This document shows positions 41,505 to 53,837 of a stretch of DNA of 64,000 nucleotides, piece by piece. A model generated the notes under the pieces. That model saw only the letters and a list, made by a program, of their open reading frames with translations. It had not been told where the DNA came from and did no database searches. This DNA is from Methylophilaceae bacterium (GTDB lineage: Bacteria > Pseudomonadota > Gammaproteobacteria > Burkholderiales > Methylophilaceae). A program made the position numbers and the translations under genes. The stretch lies in contig JAOMKM010000001.1 in NCBI GenBank assembly GCA_028351715.1, positions 49,365-113,364 on the forward strand, read 5' to 3'. Position 1 is the stretch's first letter. Every line of letters begins with the position of its first letter.

Positions 41505-42773
41505 TTATCTTATCAAACATTCAGAAACAGTAAAAAAGGAACCAAACACGACTATATTATCATCAACTGATGATTTATCGTAGGCATTCATATAAGCTTT
41601 ATGCAAATTATCACTGGTATAAATTAAAGCATCGTCTTTGATAGATTTTATTATGTTTAGAATTTCGATAGTAGGCCTTGCTCTAAGTGAATTAATTTTT
41701 GAAATATGCCATTCATCAACTAACTCCATGAATGGAGCAACAATATCTTCAATAGATTTATCCTCCAAAACTGAAAATACCGCATAAACCTTTCCTTTTT
41801 TCTTAGATTTATATATGAAATTATATAAACTTAATGCCGCTTCTTGATTATGGGCAACATCGGCTATGATATAAGGATTCTTAGAGGTGATTTCAATTCG
41901 ACCTTTTAAATTACAGTTTAATAAACCATTCACAATTGCTTCTTTCCTTATATCTAGTTGGTCACTCAGTATCTCTATACATCTTAGAACTCCTGCAATA
42001 TTTGTTATTTGATGTTGGCCTTGAATATTTGGATAAGGTAATTCCACTATAATTTTTTTAGCTCCAATATAATCAAAATTTTTATGATGGCATTTAATTT
42101 TATACTCATTACCAATAAGTGAAATATCTGCATTAATATCTTTTGCATATTTAAGAATAGAATTAGGTGGATTATCAATATTTATTATTGCATTTTTATT
42201 TTTTCTAAATATTCCTGCTTTTTCATAGCCTATTTTTTCAACAGTATCTCCTAGATATTCCTGATGGTCTAAGCTAACTGACGTAACTATTGATATCTCT
42301 GGCTCAAATACATTAACTGCATCATGTCGTCCACCAAGGCCTACCTCTAAGATAGCTATATCCACATTAGCCTTTATCATCAAATTCATTGCAGCTAGTG
42401 TAGTTATCTCAAAATAAGTAAGCGATATTTTACCTCTGCTATCATCAATAAATTTAATTGAATCAACAATCAAATCATCACTTAATGGTTTTTTATCGAT
42501 ATTAATTCGCTCATTAAAATTGAAGAGATGTGGGGATGTATAACAGCCAACTTTAAATCCAGCATGACTTAGGATTGATTCAAGGAATTTACAGGATGAG
42601 CCTTTTCCATTTGTTCCTGCAACAAGAATAATATTGAATGTTGGATTTAAATTACATAGTTCCTTCACCTGTCTCACTCGATCAAGTCCTAGTAAAATAC
42701 TCTTTGAATTAATTGTATCTATGTAGGCGAGCCAATCATTCAACAAGTTAGACGTGGGGCGCTCTATAGGCAC
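41505..42773 (-). CDS. folC: Bifunctional folylpolyglutamate synthase/dihydrofolate synthase
   Basis: ILVAGTNGKGSSCKFLESIL; YTSPHLFNFNERI; LEVGLGGRHDAVNVF. Confidence 0.95.
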   Translation of the reverse strand: MPIERPTSNLLNDWLAYIDTINSKSILLGLDRVRQVKELCNLNPTFNIILVAGTNGKGSSCKFLESILSHAGFKVGCYTSPHLFNFNERINIDKKPLSDDLIVDSIKFIDDSRGKISLTYFEITTLAAMNLMIKANVDIAILEVGLGGRHDAVNVFEPEISIVTSVSLDHQEYLGDTVEKIGYEKAGIFRKNKNAIINIDNPPNSILKYAKDINADISLIGNEYKIKCHHKNFDYIGAKKIIVELPYPNIQGQHQITNIAGVLRCIEILSDQLDIRKEAIVNGLLNCNLKGRIEITSKNPYIIADVAHNQEAALSLYNFIYKSKKKGKVYAVFSVLEDKSIEDIVAPFMELVDEWHISKINSLRARPTIEILNIIKSIKDDALIYTSDNLHKAYMNAYDKSSVDDNIVVFGSFFTVSECLIR

Positions 42774-43627
42774 TAACTTACTTTAAGGGTAGATATTAAA
42801 TTTGCCAATAATTTTCTTAGCTGCCTTCTATCTACAATCATATCAATTGCACCATGATCTAGAAGGAATTCTGATGTCTGAAATCCTGCTGGTAGTTTCT
42901 CTCTAACTGTTTGCTCAATCACTCGAGGTCCTGCAAAACCAATTAAAGCCTTAGGTTCAGCAAGTATTAAATCACCCAGCATAGCAAAACTTGCCGAAAC
43001 ACCACCCATAGTAGGATCAGTCAATAAAGAAATAAATGGAAGCTTAGCATTACTTAGCTTAGTTAATGATGCGCTTGTTTTAGCCATTTGCATAAGTGAT
43101 AGCAGGCCTTCTTGCATCCTTGCTCCGCCACTAGAAGTAATACAGATAAAGGGGCATTTATTCTTAATTGCTCTATTAACCCCAAGAACAAATTTCTCAC
43201 CAACAACTGAACCCATTGATCCACCCATAAATTTGAACTCAAATACAGCAACAACAACTGGCATAGACTCAATCAATCCTTGATAAACGACTAATGCATC
43301 ATTTTCATTGGTTTTTCTTTGTGATAAAGACAGTCTATCTTTGTAGCTAACAGTATCCTTAAATTTAAGCGTATCTACTGGTAATAGTTTTTGGGCAATT
43401 TCAATTTGAGCTGGCGTATCTAAAAGTAGTTTAATTCTCTCTCTGGCTGAAATTCTATTATGAAAATTACAGTTTGGGCAAACCTCCATATTCTTTTCAA
43501 GATCAGATCGATATAGAACTGAATGACAAGATGGGCATTTATGCCACAACCCTTCAGGTATGCTCTTCTTAAGCCTACCAACAATTCTCTTAATTTTTGG
43601 TGGCACCACACTTTTCAACCAACTCAT
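42773..43627 (-). CDS. accD: Acetyl-CoA carboxylase carboxyltransferase subunit beta
   Basis: Zn ribbon [43 protein letters not shown]. Confidence 0.97.
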   Translation of the reverse strand: MSWLKSVVPPKIKRIVGRLKKSIPEGLWHKCPSCHSVLYRSDLEKNMEVCPNCNFHNRISARERIKLLLDTPAQIEIAQKLLPVDTLKFKDTVSYKDRLSLSQRKTNENDALVVYQGLIESMPVVVAVFEFKFMGGSMGSVVGEKFVLGVNRAIKNKCPFICITSSGGARMQEGLLSLMQMAKTSASLTKLSNAKLPFISLLTDPTMGGVSASFAMLGDLILAEPKALIGFAGPRVIEQTVREKLPAGFQTSEFLLDHGAIDMIVDRRQLRKLLANLISTLKVS

Positions 43628-43652
43628 ATAGTTTTGACTTTCATTTTATTTT

Positions 43653-44447
43653 TTATGAAATATTTCTCTTCATTTCACTCATTAAATTTCGGATATTCTC
43701 CAAAAGATCTTCTTGATTTGAATTTTCAACTTCGTTAATAATTCGACTTCCAATTACAACAGCATCTGATATCAATGCAACTTGCTTTGCAGTTTCTGCG
43801 TCTTTAACACCAAAACCAACTGCAACAGGCAAATCACTATATTTCTTAATATTTTTAACTCGCTTAGTGACTTGATTTATATCAATATTTGCTGACCCTG
43901 TTACCCCTTTTAACGATACATAATATAAGAAACCAGTTGCTTGCTCAACGATGAGACTTATTCTATTATCCTCAGTTGTAGGTGATAAAAGAAAAATACT
44001 ATCTATCTCATGTTTTTTTAATAGAGCTACAAAATCTTTAGATTCTTCAGGTGGGTAATCAACTGTAATGACACCATCGACATCCGCATCTCTAATAAGG
44101 TCAACAAAATGTTCAATTCCAATAGCTTCTATTGGGTTTGCATAGCCCATCAGAATGATTGGCGTTTTAGTATCTTTTTTTCTAAATTCATTTACCAATT
44201 GTATTGTTTTTTTTATTCCAACATTATTTGCTAATGCTCTCTCACTTGCTCTTTGAATAACTGGACCATCTGCCATAGGATCAGAAAAGGGTATTCCTAC
44301 CTCAATCATATCTGCGCCCGACTCAACAAGAGCATGAAGCATTTTAACAGTCATGTCAGGGTGGGGGTCGCCTGCAGTAATAAAAGGAATTAAAGCTTTT
44401 TTATTTTCACTTTTTAAACGAAGAAAAGTAGTTTGAATTTTTGACAT
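43653..44447 (-). CDS. trpA: Tryptophan synthase alpha chain
   Basis: ALIPFITAGDPHPDMT; DMIEVGIPFSDPMADGPVIQRASERAL. Confidence 0.97.
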   Translation of the reverse strand: MSKIQTTFLRLKSENKKALIPFITAGDPHPDMTVKMLHALVESGADMIEVGIPFSDPMADGPVIQRASERALANNVGIKKTIQLVNEFRKKDTKTPIILMGYANPIEAIGIEHFVDLIRDADVDGVITVDYPPEESKDFVALLKKHEIDSIFLLSPTTEDNRISLIVEQATGFLYYVSLKGVTGSANIDINQVTKRVKNIKKYSDLPVAVGFGVKDAETAKQVALISDAVVIGSRIINEVENSNQEDLLENIRNLMSEMKRNIS

Positions 44448-44449
44448 AT

Positions 44450-45652
44450 TTATAAAGTAAGTCCTGCAAGACCTGCAACTGTATTGATATCCTTATCACC
44501 CCTACCTGATAAATTAACCAAGATAATCTTATCCTTAGCCATTGTTGCTGCAAGCTTTTCTGCATATGCTAAGGCATGGCTTGTTTCTAGGGCAGGAATA
44601 ATTCCCTCAATCAAACAGAGATTATGAAATGCCTTTAATGCATCATCATCAGTTACAGCTACATATTCTGCCCTACCAGAATCTTTAAGCCAAGCATGTT
44701 CTGGCCCTACACCTGGATAATCTAATCCAGCAGAAACTGAATGAGTATCTATAATTTGTCCTTCTTCATTTTGCATTAAATACGTTCTATTTCCATGCAA
44801 AACTCCTATAGGGCTATTAGATGTTAAGGGTGCCGCATGCCTACCTGTTTCAACTCCTTCACCCGCAGCCTCTACTCCTATTAATCGTACATTTTTATCA
44901 TCAATATATGGATAAAAGATTCCCATAGCATTTGATCCGCCTCCAACGCAAGCTAAGATAGCATCTGGCTGGCTGCCAGCTAAATCTGGCATCTGAGTTT
45001 TACATTCTTTTCCTACAACTGAGTTAAAGTCTCTCACCATCATAGGGTAAGGATGTGGGCCAGCAACAGTGCCAATAATATAAAAAGTATCTGAAACATT
45101 AGTAACCCAGTCCCTTAGTGCCTCATTTAATGCATCCTTTAGTGTTTTGGAACCACTTTCAACTGGCACTACTTTGGCACCTAAGAGCTTCATCCTATAA
45201 ACATTTGGGGATTGCCTCTTTATGTCTTCTGACCCCATATAAACAACACAATCAAGACCTAATCTTGCTGCAATAGTAGCAGTTGCAACACCATGCTGAC
45301 CCGCGCCAGTTTCTGCAATTACCCTTGGTTTACCCATTTTTTTTGCTAATAACGCCTGACCAACTGTGTTATTTACTTTATGTGCACCTGTATGATTCAA
45401 ATCCTCTCTCTTTAGAAAAATCTTTGCGCCACCAATTTGGTTTGTAAGCCTTTCAGCAAAATAAATTGGGCTAGGTCTCCCAACAAAATGCTTTAAATCA
45501 TGATGAAATTCACTTAGGAAGTCAGGATCATCCTTGAATTTATCGTACATGTCCCTTAGCTCATCTAATGCTTCGACAAGCGTCTCAGCTACAAAAGTTC
45601 CACCAAATTGACCAAAATGGCCAAAAGCATCGGGTAAATCATATGCTTGCAT
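44450..45652 (-). CDS. trpB: Tryptophan synthase beta chain
   Basis: [39 protein letters not shown]. Confidence 0.98.
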   Translation of the reverse strand: MQAYDLPDAFGHFGQFGGTFVAETLVEALDELRDMYDKFKDDPDFLSEFHHDLKHFVGRPSPIYFAERLTNQIGGAKIFLKREDLNHTGAHKVNNTVGQALLAKKMGKPRVIAETGAGQHGVATATIAARLGLDCVVYMGSEDIKRQSPNVYRMKLLGAKVVPVESGSKTLKDALNEALRDWVTNVSDTFYIIGTVAGPHPYPMMVRDFNSVVGKECKTQMPDLAGSQPDAILACVGGGSNAMGIFYPYIDDKNVRLIGVEAAGEGVETGRHAAPLTSNSPIGVLHGNRTYLMQNEEGQIIDTHSVSAGLDYPGVGPEHAWLKDSGRAEYVAVTDDDALKAFHNLCLIEGIIPALETSHALAYAEKLAATMAKDKIILVNLSGRGDKDINTVAGLAGLTL

Positions 45653-46262
45653 TTGTAACTCCTAAAATAAATTTTCTCATTAAATGATAATCCTTTATGC
45701 CTTTATCAATCTCTATACCACTACTAACATCGACACCATAGGGATCTATTAATTCCAATAAACTTTTTACATTATTCGGATTTAACCCACCAGCAATAAT
45801 AAAAGGTTTCGAAGGGTTTAATGGAATCGTCTCCCAATCAAATACTTTTCCACTGCCGCCTCTTGTATCCTTAGAATAAGAATCTAGTAAAAGAGCTTTT
45901 GCGGAATCAAAGTCTTCAATACATTTTAACAAATTTATATCAGATTTCATTGGAATTGCCTTAATGTAAGGCAAATTATATTGGTTGCAAAATAATTCAT
46001 CCTCATCACCATGAAACTGAAGCAAATTTACTGGGCATGCATTTATTGCTTGCTCTACCTCAGATTTACTCTGATTAACAAATAAACCAACAGTCGAAAT
46101 GAATGGAGGTAAATTCTGAATTATTTTATTTGCTTCTTTTGGACTTATAAATCTTGAGCTTTTAGAATAAAAAACAAATCCTAATGCATCTGCGCCTAAC
46201 TTAGATGCGGTAATTGCATCATCTAAATTAGTAATACCACAAAATTTAATTTTAGCTCTCAA
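45639..46262 (-). CDS. trpF: Phosphoribosylanthranilate isomerase
   Basis: [52 protein letters not shown]. Confidence 0.96.
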   Translation of the reverse strand: MRAKIKFCGITNLDDAITASKLGADALGFVFYSKSSRFISPKEANKIIQNLPPFISTVGLFVNQSKSEVEQAINACPVNLLQFHGDEDELFCNQYNLPYIKAIPMKSDINLLKCIEDFDSAKALLLDSYSKDTRGGSGKVFDWETIPLNPSKPFIIAGGLNPNNVKSLLELIDPYGVDVSSGIEIDKGIKDYHLMRKFILGVTNASI

Positions 46263-47050
46263 TCTAATTTTCCAAAAAATTTAAGTTTGTTTTCTGCCTC
46301 GGGCAGACCCCATTTATCATCATACTTTATATTGGTTAGATATAAACCATTTGGCATAAAGGTGGGAGGGGCTTTGGACCTATCTTTTTGAGTTAATAAT
46401 AAATCAATAAAATCAGGAGCTTTTAATTCCCTTCCAACTAAAATTATTGCCCCAATCATATTTCTTATTTGGTGATGTAGAAAACCATTAGCTCGAATAA
46501 TAAATATATAGTTATCATCAAACTGCTTGACATCAAAATAGTAAATATCTCTTACTGGAGAAGCTGCTTGACATTCCGATGATCGAAATGAACTGAAGTC
46601 ATGCTCCCCAATAAATCTTGTACATGCTTGATGGACTAAATCATAATTTAAAGGATAAAAATTCCATCCAGCATAAGAAGCCCATAGAGCAGAATTTATT
46701 GGATTATTAATGAGGAGGTATTGATATTCTCTTGACAACGCCGAATACCTAGCATGGAAGTTATCTGAAACTTCCTTTGCCCACGTAACTCTTATTGAGG
46801 AAGGCAGCAATGAATTAACTCCTTTTACCCATGCGCTAATTGGTCTAATAATATTAGTATCAAAATGAATTATTTGACCAAGCGCATGTACTCCAGAGTC
46901 AGTTCTTCCTGCAGCGTAAATAGTAATTTTTGATTGGGTGATCGAGGATAAGGCATTCTCAATTAGGCTCTGAACATTTTTAACCTCAGGTTGCCTTTGC
47001 CACCCAAAAAATGAATGTCCATCATATTCTATTGAGGCAGCAATTCTCAT
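46259..47050 (-). CDS. truA: tRNA pseudouridine(38-40) synthase
   Basis: IEYDGHSFFGWQRQPEVKNVQSLIENAL; AAGRTDSGVHALGQ. Confidence 0.97.
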   Translation of the reverse strand: MRIAASIEYDGHSFFGWQRQPEVKNVQSLIENALSSITQSKITIYAAGRTDSGVHALGQIIHFDTNIIRPISAWVKGVNSLLPSSIRVTWAKEVSDNFHARYSALSREYQYLLINNPINSALWASYAGWNFYPLNYDLVHQACTRFIGEHDFSSFRSSECQAASPVRDIYYFDVKQFDDNYIFIIRANGFLHHQIRNMIGAIILVGRELKAPDFIDLLLTQKDRSKAPPTFMPNGLYLTNIKYDDKWGLPEAENKLKFFGKLD

Positions 47051-47664
47051 AGTATTAAGAGTTGAATAAGTAAAATTAGAATGATAAAAATTAATGCCAT
47101 AAAATAATCAATTAATTCAGGCTTAATAATACTAATTTTATTATTTAAACTATCAATATTCTCACTATTTAATTTTTTTCGTATATCTTGGGTAATACTT
47201 GAAAATTTAAATTCATATTTTTTAAAGATTTCTAAATATTCAAAAGTGAGATAAAGCCTGGCAGAGAGACGCTCAATATTAAAGCCAATAAGAGTAAACG
47301 GATAACAAAGTTTAATCAAAAATCTAATAAAAAAATCTTTAGGTAAAGTTTTTAATAATATCATTACCAACATAAAAATATTAATGAGGCGAAATAAGTT
47401 CTCTATAGCAATAAATAATCCTTCGTATGAGATTGAAATAAAAGAGTAATAAAATAATAATTCACCAGGAGTGATCAATGGGTAAATTATAATTAATGCA
47501 AATAGGAAATATTTTATCTTTTTAATAAGTGTAATAGCTGAAAGATTATTAACATAAGCTAAATAAAATAGAATAAAGAAAATTAGTACCTGGATAGTAA
47601 AAGATACTTTTCCAAGGATAAATAAAACCAACAAACCTAAAAATAAAACAAATGAATTAAACAT
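47047..47664 (-). CDS. EcfT/CbiQ-like integral membrane protein
   Basis: 205 aa multi-TM; layout and RLSARLYLTFEYLEIFKK-type C-terminal coupling region resemble ECF transporter T components. Confidence 0.55.
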   Translation of the reverse strand: MFNSFVLFLGLLVLFILGKVSFTIQVLIFFILFYLAYVNNLSAITLIKKIKYFLFALIIIYPLITPGELLFYYSFISISYEGLFIAIENLFRLINIFMLVMILLKTLPKDFFIRFLIKLCYPFTLIGFNIERLSARLYLTFEYLEIFKKYEFKFSSITQDIRKKLNSENIDSLNNKISIIKPELIDYFMALIFIILILLIQLLIL

Positions 47665-47672
47665 TTACATTT

Positions 47673-49088
47673 TTATCTTGGATCATCATCCTTATTGCTA
47701 TCAGAGGTAAAATTACTAGGATTAGATATACCAGAATCATCAATTGAACTCTGACCAACAGAATTTTTTTGTGACACTTCATCATATGATAAATTTGATT
47801 CACTATTATCCTCATTAGGGTTAGGCTGATTGGAATCTAAATCCTCTGACAGACTTGAAAAAGGAGTATTTATTTGGCCAGAATTAATTTCTTTCTTTCT
47901 TTTTCTAACAATAAATAATAAGCCAAGTAACAACGTTAGAAGGAAGATAAGCACCAAAACAAAAATAGGTTTAATTGAATCATTATTTTTCTCGTCGTCT
48001 ACAATAACTTCTTCAATAATATTCTCATTTTGATCAGTTATAGATGAGATAAATGTACTAGAGGAATCCACAACTGGTGGCTCCTTAGGCTTATCAATCT
48101 GATCAGAAATAATTTCTGGAGCTTCAATTTCAACTTTCTTTGGTTCAATAATTGGCTTATTTCTATTCTCAATAGCCCTTAATGCCTGATCTTTTTCAAG
48201 TAATTTTTTGTTAGCAATCTCAAGCTCTTTCTTTAGTTTTAATAACTCATTAGAGACTTTTTTCTTTTTAATTGAATTGTTATTTGGTTTATTTTTCTGT
48301 GTGGCCTTCTTCCAAGAAATATTTTCTCGTTTAAGTATTTTTCTTGCTTCGAGGTGAGATAATTTTTCAAAGTAATTCCGCAAGGGTAATTTTAATGTTT
48401 TACCTTTTATCAATCCATTAAGATTGCCATCAAAAGCACTTGGATTTAACTGGTATATCGAAATTACAATCTGCTCTGTAGTAATTCCAGCCAGAGGATT
48501 ATCTCGTGCTATCTGAAATAATGTTTTTCCTGGTATTGCTTTAACAGTTTTTTTCTTTTTGCTAGCTTTAATGTTTGATTTTTTTTCAACTATTTTTTTT
48601 GAATCAACTTTTTTAAGTTTCTCAGGATTTTTCTTTCCTTGATTCTCACTTTTTATTATCTTTTTTTCTTGAGTTCTTTTTCTAGGGCTCAGATTTGTTG
48701 GAGGATCAAGGAGGACTGTATATTCTTTTAGAATTTTTCCACTAGTTGATTCAACTTGAATTAATAAATCTAGGAATGGTTCAGTAACTGGAATTTTACT
48801 AGTTAGTCTTAATGTAGCTTGCTTTGAATTTTTAGGAATTAATGACAGTACAATATCATTATGAATTTTTGTTCTCATAATTCCTTGAGAATCATAATTT
48901 TCTTTTGGTGCAATCGATGGCTTTAAAAGATCAATTTTATCTTCGCTAGAAAGGTTAACCTGAATTGATACATCCAATGGAGAGTTTTGATTTGATTTTA
49001 AGATAATTTTACCTAATTGGAGTGAGTATGCATTTATTGAAAGTCCAACTAAACACACCAGTAAAAAATTTATATACTTAACAATCAA
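47673..49088 (-). CDS. FimV-like protein (LysM-type region, short form)
   Basis: N-terminal FimV domain (YSLQLGKIILKSNQNSPLDVSIQV), LysM-like GKTLFQIARDNP...LKLP segment, single TM, acidic tail; between asd and truA. Confidence 0.85.
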   Translation of the reverse strand: MIVKYINFLLVCLVGLSINAYSLQLGKIILKSNQNSPLDVSIQVNLSSEDKIDLLKPSIAPKENYDSQGIMRTKIHNDIVLSLIPKNSKQATLRLTSKIPVTEPFLDLLIQVESTSGKILKEYTVLLDPPTNLSPRKRTQEKKIIKSENQGKKNPEKLKKVDSKKIVEKKSNIKASKKKKTVKAIPGKTLFQIARDNPLAGITTEQIVISIYQLNPSAFDGNLNGLIKGKTLKLPLRNYFEKLSHLEARKILKRENISWKKATQKNKPNNNSIKKKKVSNELLKLKKELEIANKKLLEKDQALRAIENRNKPIIEPKKVEIEAPEIISDQIDKPKEPPVVDSSSTFISSITDQNENIIEEVIVDDEKNNDSIKPIFVLVLIFLLTLLLGLLFIVRKRKKEINSGQINTPFSSLSEDLDSNQPNPNEDNSESNLSYDEVSQKNSVGQSSIDDSGISNPSNFTSDSNKDDDPR

Positions 49089-49089
49089 T

Positions 49090-50208
49090 TTATTTGTCCT
49101 TAATAATTAAAATTTGCAACATTCTTCTTAGGGGTTCAGCGGCCCCCCATAATAATTGATCGCCAACGGTAAATGCTGATATTAAATTATCACCAAGCTC
49201 TAATCTCCTAACTCTTCCAATTGATATATCTAGCGTACCTGATACAGCTGCTGGAGTTAAATTATGTATGCTTGCCTCTTTCTCGTTTGGCACAAGTTTT
49301 ACCCATTTGTTAGCAGAATTAATTAAATCATTAATTTCTGTTATCTCATAATGTTTTTTAAGCTTTATAGTTAAAGCCTGACTATGAGAACGCATTGATC
49401 CAATTCGTGTGCACAGCCCATCAACATTAATTTTTTCATAATTATTCATTAATATCTTATTTGTTTCAAATTGCCCCTTCCACTCTTCCTTACTTAAACC
49501 CTTACCAAGATCCTGATCAATCCATGGTATTAAATTTCCTGCAAGTGGTACCTGAAAATTTTCTTTACTAAAATCTGATGAACGCATTTTATTTAAAACT
49601 ATTTTATCAATATCAAGTATATTAAAATTTATTTTTTTCATTTCTGGCTCAGCTGATGAATGCAGCTGACCCATTTGAACTAATAATTCCTTCATATTTT
49701 TTGCCCCAGCCCCACTAGCAGCCTGATAGGTCATGCTTGAGACCCATTCTATTGCACCCTCTTTAATTAAACCATGTATTGCAAGAAGCATAAGAGATAC
49801 TGTGCAATTTCCACCAACCCACGTTCTAAGCCCATTTTTTAGAGCAGTATTAATAGATGACTCATTAATGGGATCTAGAACAATAACAGATTCATTTGCC
49901 ATCCTTAGGGTTGAAGCGGCATCAATCCAGTGACCACCCCAGTTATCTTTTTTTAAGGAGGCATAAACCTTTTTAGTATAATCACCCCCTTGGCACGAAA
50001 GAATAATATCCATCTTTGAGAGCTCTTTAATTGAGTGAGCATCTAATAAAATTTCTTCGCCATTAATGATCTCTGGTGCTTTCATTCCAACTTGTGATGT
50101 TGAAAAAAAGGAGGCATTGATATTACTAAAATTATCTTCCTCTTTCATCCTGTCTACTAAAACAGAACCAACCATTCCTCTCCACCCAACAAAGCCAACT
50201 TTTTTCAT
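49090..50208 (-). CDS. asd: Aspartate-semialdehyde dehydrogenase
   Basis: MKKVGFVGWRGMVGSVLVDRM; WVGGNCTVSLMLLAI. Confidence 0.97.
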   Translation of the reverse strand: MKKVGFVGWRGMVGSVLVDRMKEEDNFSNINASFFSTSQVGMKAPEIINGEEILLDAHSIKELSKMDIILSCQGGDYTKKVYASLKKDNWGGHWIDAASTLRMANESVIVLDPINESSINTALKNGLRTWVGGNCTVSLMLLAIHGLIKEGAIEWVSSMTYQAASGAGAKNMKELLVQMGQLHSSAEPEMKKINFNILDIDKIVLNKMRSSDFSKENFQVPLAGNLIPWIDQDLGKGLSKEEWKGQFETNKILMNNYEKINVDGLCTRIGSMRSHSQALTIKLKKHYEITEINDLINSANKWVKLVPNEKEASIHNLTPAAVSGTLDISIGRVRRLELGDNLISAFTVGDQLLWGAAEPLRRMLQILIIKDK

Positions 50209-50210
50209 TT

Positions 50211-51284
50211 TTATCCCTTTAGTCTTTCAACAATAGCATCGCCCATCTCTTCACATCCCAATAGTTTTGTTCCACTTGAATAGATATCTGCTGTTCGGTA
50301 ACCATCATAAAGTACTTTTTTAACAGCATTTTCAATTTGATCAAACTTACCCTGATCATTAAATGTATATTTAAACATCATTGCCAATGACAAGATTGTT
50401 GCAAGAGGATTAGCCTGATTTTTTCCCGCGATATCTGGTGCTGAGCCGTGGCTGGGCTCATACATACCTTTATTATTTTCGTCTAATGAAGCGGAGGGTA
50501 ACATGCCTATAGAACCTGTAAGCATTGATGCTTGATCGGATAATATATCACCAAAAATATTTCCAGTTACAATAACGTCGAATTGTTTTGGATTGCGAAC
50601 TAGCTGCATCGCTGCATTATCAACATACATATGACTAAGTTCGACATTAGGATAATCAATTGCAGTTTCTGTAACAATTTTTCTCCATAATTCCGTAGCC
50701 TCAAGAACGTTTGCTTTATCAACAGAACATAATTTTTTAGTTCTTTTATCAGCTGTTTTAAATGCTACATGAGCAATTCTTCTAATTTCAGACTCTGAAT
50801 AACGCATTGTATTTATACCTTCTTGCTCTCCATTGGCATTTACTGAAATCCCACGTGGTTGACCAAAATAAATATCACCTGTGAGCTCTCTGATAATCAT
50901 AATATCTAAATCTGAAACAACTTCTGACTTTAGGCTAGATGCATGAACAAGTTCAGCAAACATGATTGCAGGCCTTAGATTGGCAAATAAATTAAGGGCT
51001 TTTCTAATTCTAAGTAGTCCTCTTTCGGGACGCATGTCTCTTGGAAGTTTATCGTACTTCCAGTCACCAACAGCGCCAAGTAATACAGCGTCTGCATTTA
51101 GAGCCAAATTAAGAGTTTTTTCAGGTAATGGGTCTTTACATTCATCGTATCCTGAACCTCCAATTGATGCATATTCAATTGAACCAGTTAAGCCAAAGGT
51201 ATCAAGAACCTTAACAGCTTGCTTAATAATCTCCGGACCAATTCCATCTCCAGGTAAAACTGCAATTTTCATTTTTTTATTCAC
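50211..51284 (-). CDS. leuB: 3-isopropylmalate dehydrogenase
   Basis: [38 protein letters not shown]. Confidence 0.97.
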   Translation of the reverse strand: MNKKMKIAVLPGDGIGPEIIKQAVKVLDTFGLTGSIEYASIGGSGYDECKDPLPEKTLNLALNADAVLLGAVGDWKYDKLPRDMRPERGLLRIRKALNLFANLRPAIMFAELVHASSLKSEVVSDLDIMIIRELTGDIYFGQPRGISVNANGEQEGINTMRYSESEIRRIAHVAFKTADKRTKKLCSVDKANVLEATELWRKIVTETAIDYPNVELSHMYVDNAAMQLVRNPKQFDVIVTGNIFGDILSDQASMLTGSIGMLPSASLDENNKGMYEPSHGSAPDIAGKNQANPLATILSLAMMFKYTFNDQGKFDQIENAVKKVLYDGYRTADIYSSGTKLLGCEEMGDAIVERLKG

Positions 51285-51924
51285 CTTTTAACCAAGGAAA
51301 GTTTTCCTGGTAATTTTTTTCGAAATTTTGAATTTCAGTTTTATTTTTTAAGGTTAACCCAATATCATCTAACCCCTCCATCAAGCAAGATTTTTTAAAG
51401 CTATCTATTTCAAAATACTTATCTAAACTTTCTTTGTGCTCATCATAAATTCTTTGTGACCTTAAATTAACTGTAATTTGATATCTAATATTTTCATCTA
51501 CTCTTATAAAAATCTCATCTACAATACTTTTATCTAGGACAATTGGAAGAATGCCGTTCTTAAAACAATTCCCATAAAATATATCGGCAAAACTTGGTGC
51601 AATTACAACTTTAATTCCAAAATCTAACAATGCCCAAGGGGCATGCTCTCTGCTAGACCCACAGCCAAAGTTTTCTCTTGCAACTAAAATTGAACCGTTT
51701 TTATATCTAGGTAAATTTAAAATAAAATCAGGGTTAATTTTTCTTTTGGAATTATCCATGCCAGGCTCACCATGATCAAGATATCGCCATTCATCAAACA
51801 AATTAGGTCCAAAGCCTGATTTCTTAATAGACTTTAAAAACTGTTTAGGAATAATTGCATCTGTATCAACATTTGCTCTATCTAGTGGAATTACAAGCCC
51901 TTTGTGTTCATTGAAAGGCTCCAT
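51277..51924 (-). CDS. leuD: 3-isopropylmalate dehydratase small subunit
   Basis: [39 protein letters not shown]. Confidence 0.97.
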   Translation of the reverse strand: MEPFNEHKGLVIPLDRANVDTDAIIPKQFLKSIKKSGFGPNLFDEWRYLDHGEPGMDNSKRKINPDFILNLPRYKNGSILVARENFGCGSSREHAPWALLDFGIKVVIAPSFADIFYGNCFKNGILPIVLDKSIVDEIFIRVDENIRYQITVNLRSQRIYDEHKESLDKYFEIDSFKKSCLMEGLDDIGLTLKNKTEIQNFEKNYQENFPWLKGE

Positions 51925-53324
51925 TAATTAAGCTCCCTAATATCAACAAATTTACCATAAATGGCTGCTGCTGCTGCCATTTGTGGACTAACTAAATGTG
52001 TTCTTCCTCCCTGACCTTGCCTACCTTCAAAATTTCTATTTGAGGTAGAGGCACATCTTTCACCAGGACCTAATTTATCTGCATTCATTGCTAGGCACAT
52101 AGAGCAGCCTGGTTCACGCCATTCAAAGCCTGCTTTTGTAAATATTTTATCTAAACCTTCAGATTCTGCTTGAAGCTTTACTAAACCAGAACCAGGAACG
52201 ACTAATGCTAACTTTATATTCTTAGCAATTTTTTTGGCCCCAACAATAGCTGCAGCAGCTCTTAAATCTTCAATTCTTGAATTAGTACATGAACCAATAA
52301 AAACTTTATCAATTAATATTTCTTTTATTGGTGTATCTGGTTTTAAATTCATATACTTTAGCGCTATTTGATAACTGGAGCTCAATGTTTTGTCTTTGTA
52401 GTGGTCTGGGTTTGGAATTTTGCTATTTATACTGGAAACCATTTCAGGAGAGGTTCCCCATGTAACCTGTGGTTCAATCAAACTACCATCAATCTCAACT
52501 TCAGTATCAAATATTACATCTTTGTCACTTACTAGATTTAACCAATCTTTTTTAGCTTTTTCCCATAAAGCACCTCTTGGGGCCAATGGCTTGTCTTTAA
52601 TGTAATCAATAGTTTTATCATCAACGGCTACAAGTCCAACTCTTGATCCTGCTTCAATAGCCATATTACAAAGAGTCATTCTTCCTTCCATAGATAAAGA
52701 GCTTATTGATGTCCCTGCAAATTCAATTGCATGGCCAGTCCCTCCAGCAGTACCAATCTTACCTATTATCGTTAAAGCGACATCTTTGGCAGTTACACCG
52801 TTTTGAAGATTTCCGTTTACGTTAATTCGCATAGTTTTAAATTTGTTAACAATCAAACACTGTGTTGCAAGAACATGCTCAACATCTGAAGTTCCTATGC
52901 CCATAGCTATTGCTCCAAATGCCCCATGAGTACTAGTATGAGAATCTCCACAAACTATTGTCATACCTGGTAATGTTGAACCCTGCTCTGGACCAATTAC
53001 ATGAACAATACCTTGACGTTCATCATTCATTTTAAATTGAAGTAAATTAAATTCTTCACAGTTCTTATCAAGAGTTTCAACTTGGATTTTTGATATTGGA
53101 TCTTCTATTTCTATAGACCTATCAGTTGTAGGAACATTATGATCTGGGACTGCAAGAATAGATTTAGCTCTCCAAATTTCTCTATTGGCTAACCTAATTC
53201 CTTCAAATGCTTGAGGGCTAGTAACCTCATGTATTAAGTGACGGTCTATATAGATCAAAAAGGTGTCGTTATCTTCCCTGACAACATGCCTTTTAAATAT
53301 TTTTTCGTATAAAGTTGACGCCAT
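51924..53324 (-). CDS. leuC: 3-isopropylmalate dehydratase large subunit
   Basis: [51 protein letters not shown]. Confidence 0.98.
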   Translation of the reverse strand: MASTLYEKIFKRHVVREDNDTFLIYIDRHLIHEVTSPQAFEGIRLANREIWRAKSILAVPDHNVPTTDRSIEIEDPISKIQVETLDKNCEEFNLLQFKMNDERQGIVHVIGPEQGSTLPGMTIVCGDSHTSTHGAFGAIAMGIGTSDVEHVLATQCLIVNKFKTMRINVNGNLQNGVTAKDVALTIIGKIGTAGGTGHAIEFAGTSISSLSMEGRMTLCNMAIEAGSRVGLVAVDDKTIDYIKDKPLAPRGALWEKAKKDWLNLVSDKDVIFDTEVEIDGSLIEPQVTWGTSPEMVSSINSKIPNPDHYKDKTLSSSYQIALKYMNLKPDTPIKEILIDKVFIGSCTNSRIEDLRAAAAIVGAKKIAKNIKLALVVPGSGLVKLQAESEGLDKIFTKAGFEWREPGCSMCLAMNADKLGPGERCASTSNRNFEGRQGQGGRTHLVSPQMAAAAAIYGKFVDIRELN

Positions 53325-53332
53325 CTAAAAAA

Positions 53333-53827
53333 TTAATCTCTAAAGTTTCCAAAATGTAATGGGAAATTATTATGTTTTGCTTTTACCGTTGCAATACATT
53401 CTTGTAGTACGTCTCTTTTGGCTCCATTAACTCTAACCTCATCTCCCTGAATAGTACTTTGAACCTTAATTTTTGACTCTTTGATTGTTTTAATAATCTC
53501 TTTTGCTAGCTCAATCTCAATTCCACTTTTAATGATTAGGTTCTGCTTTGACTTGCTTCCAGAAACTGTTTCTATTTTTTCAGAGTCTATTCTTTTTGAG
53601 CTATCAGGTTCTTTTTTCTCCATAGCTGGAAAAAGAATATCTTTTATTTGATTGATTTGAAATTCAGAGTCTCCATTTAGAGAGATCTTCATTTCCTTAT
53701 CAAATAACTCTACCTTTGCACTTGTTCCTTTAAAGTCATAACGATTAATTATCATTCTCATAGATACGTCAACTGCATTTTTAATGTTTTCCATATTTGC
53801 TTTAGATGTAATGTCAAATGACGGCAT
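53333..53827 (-). CDS. YajQ family cyclic di-GMP-binding protein
   Basis: MPSFDITSKANMENIKNAVD; RYDFKGT; C-terminal HFGNFRD. Confidence 0.95.
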   Translation of the reverse strand: MPSFDITSKANMENIKNAVDVSMRMIINRYDFKGTSAKVELFDKEMKISLNGDSEFQINQIKDILFPAMEKKEPDSSKRIDSEKIETVSGSKSKQNLIIKSGIEIELAKEIIKTIKESKIKVQSTIQGDEVRVNGAKRDVLQECIATVKAKHNNFPLHFGNFRD

Positions 53828-53837
53828 AAATGATTCC

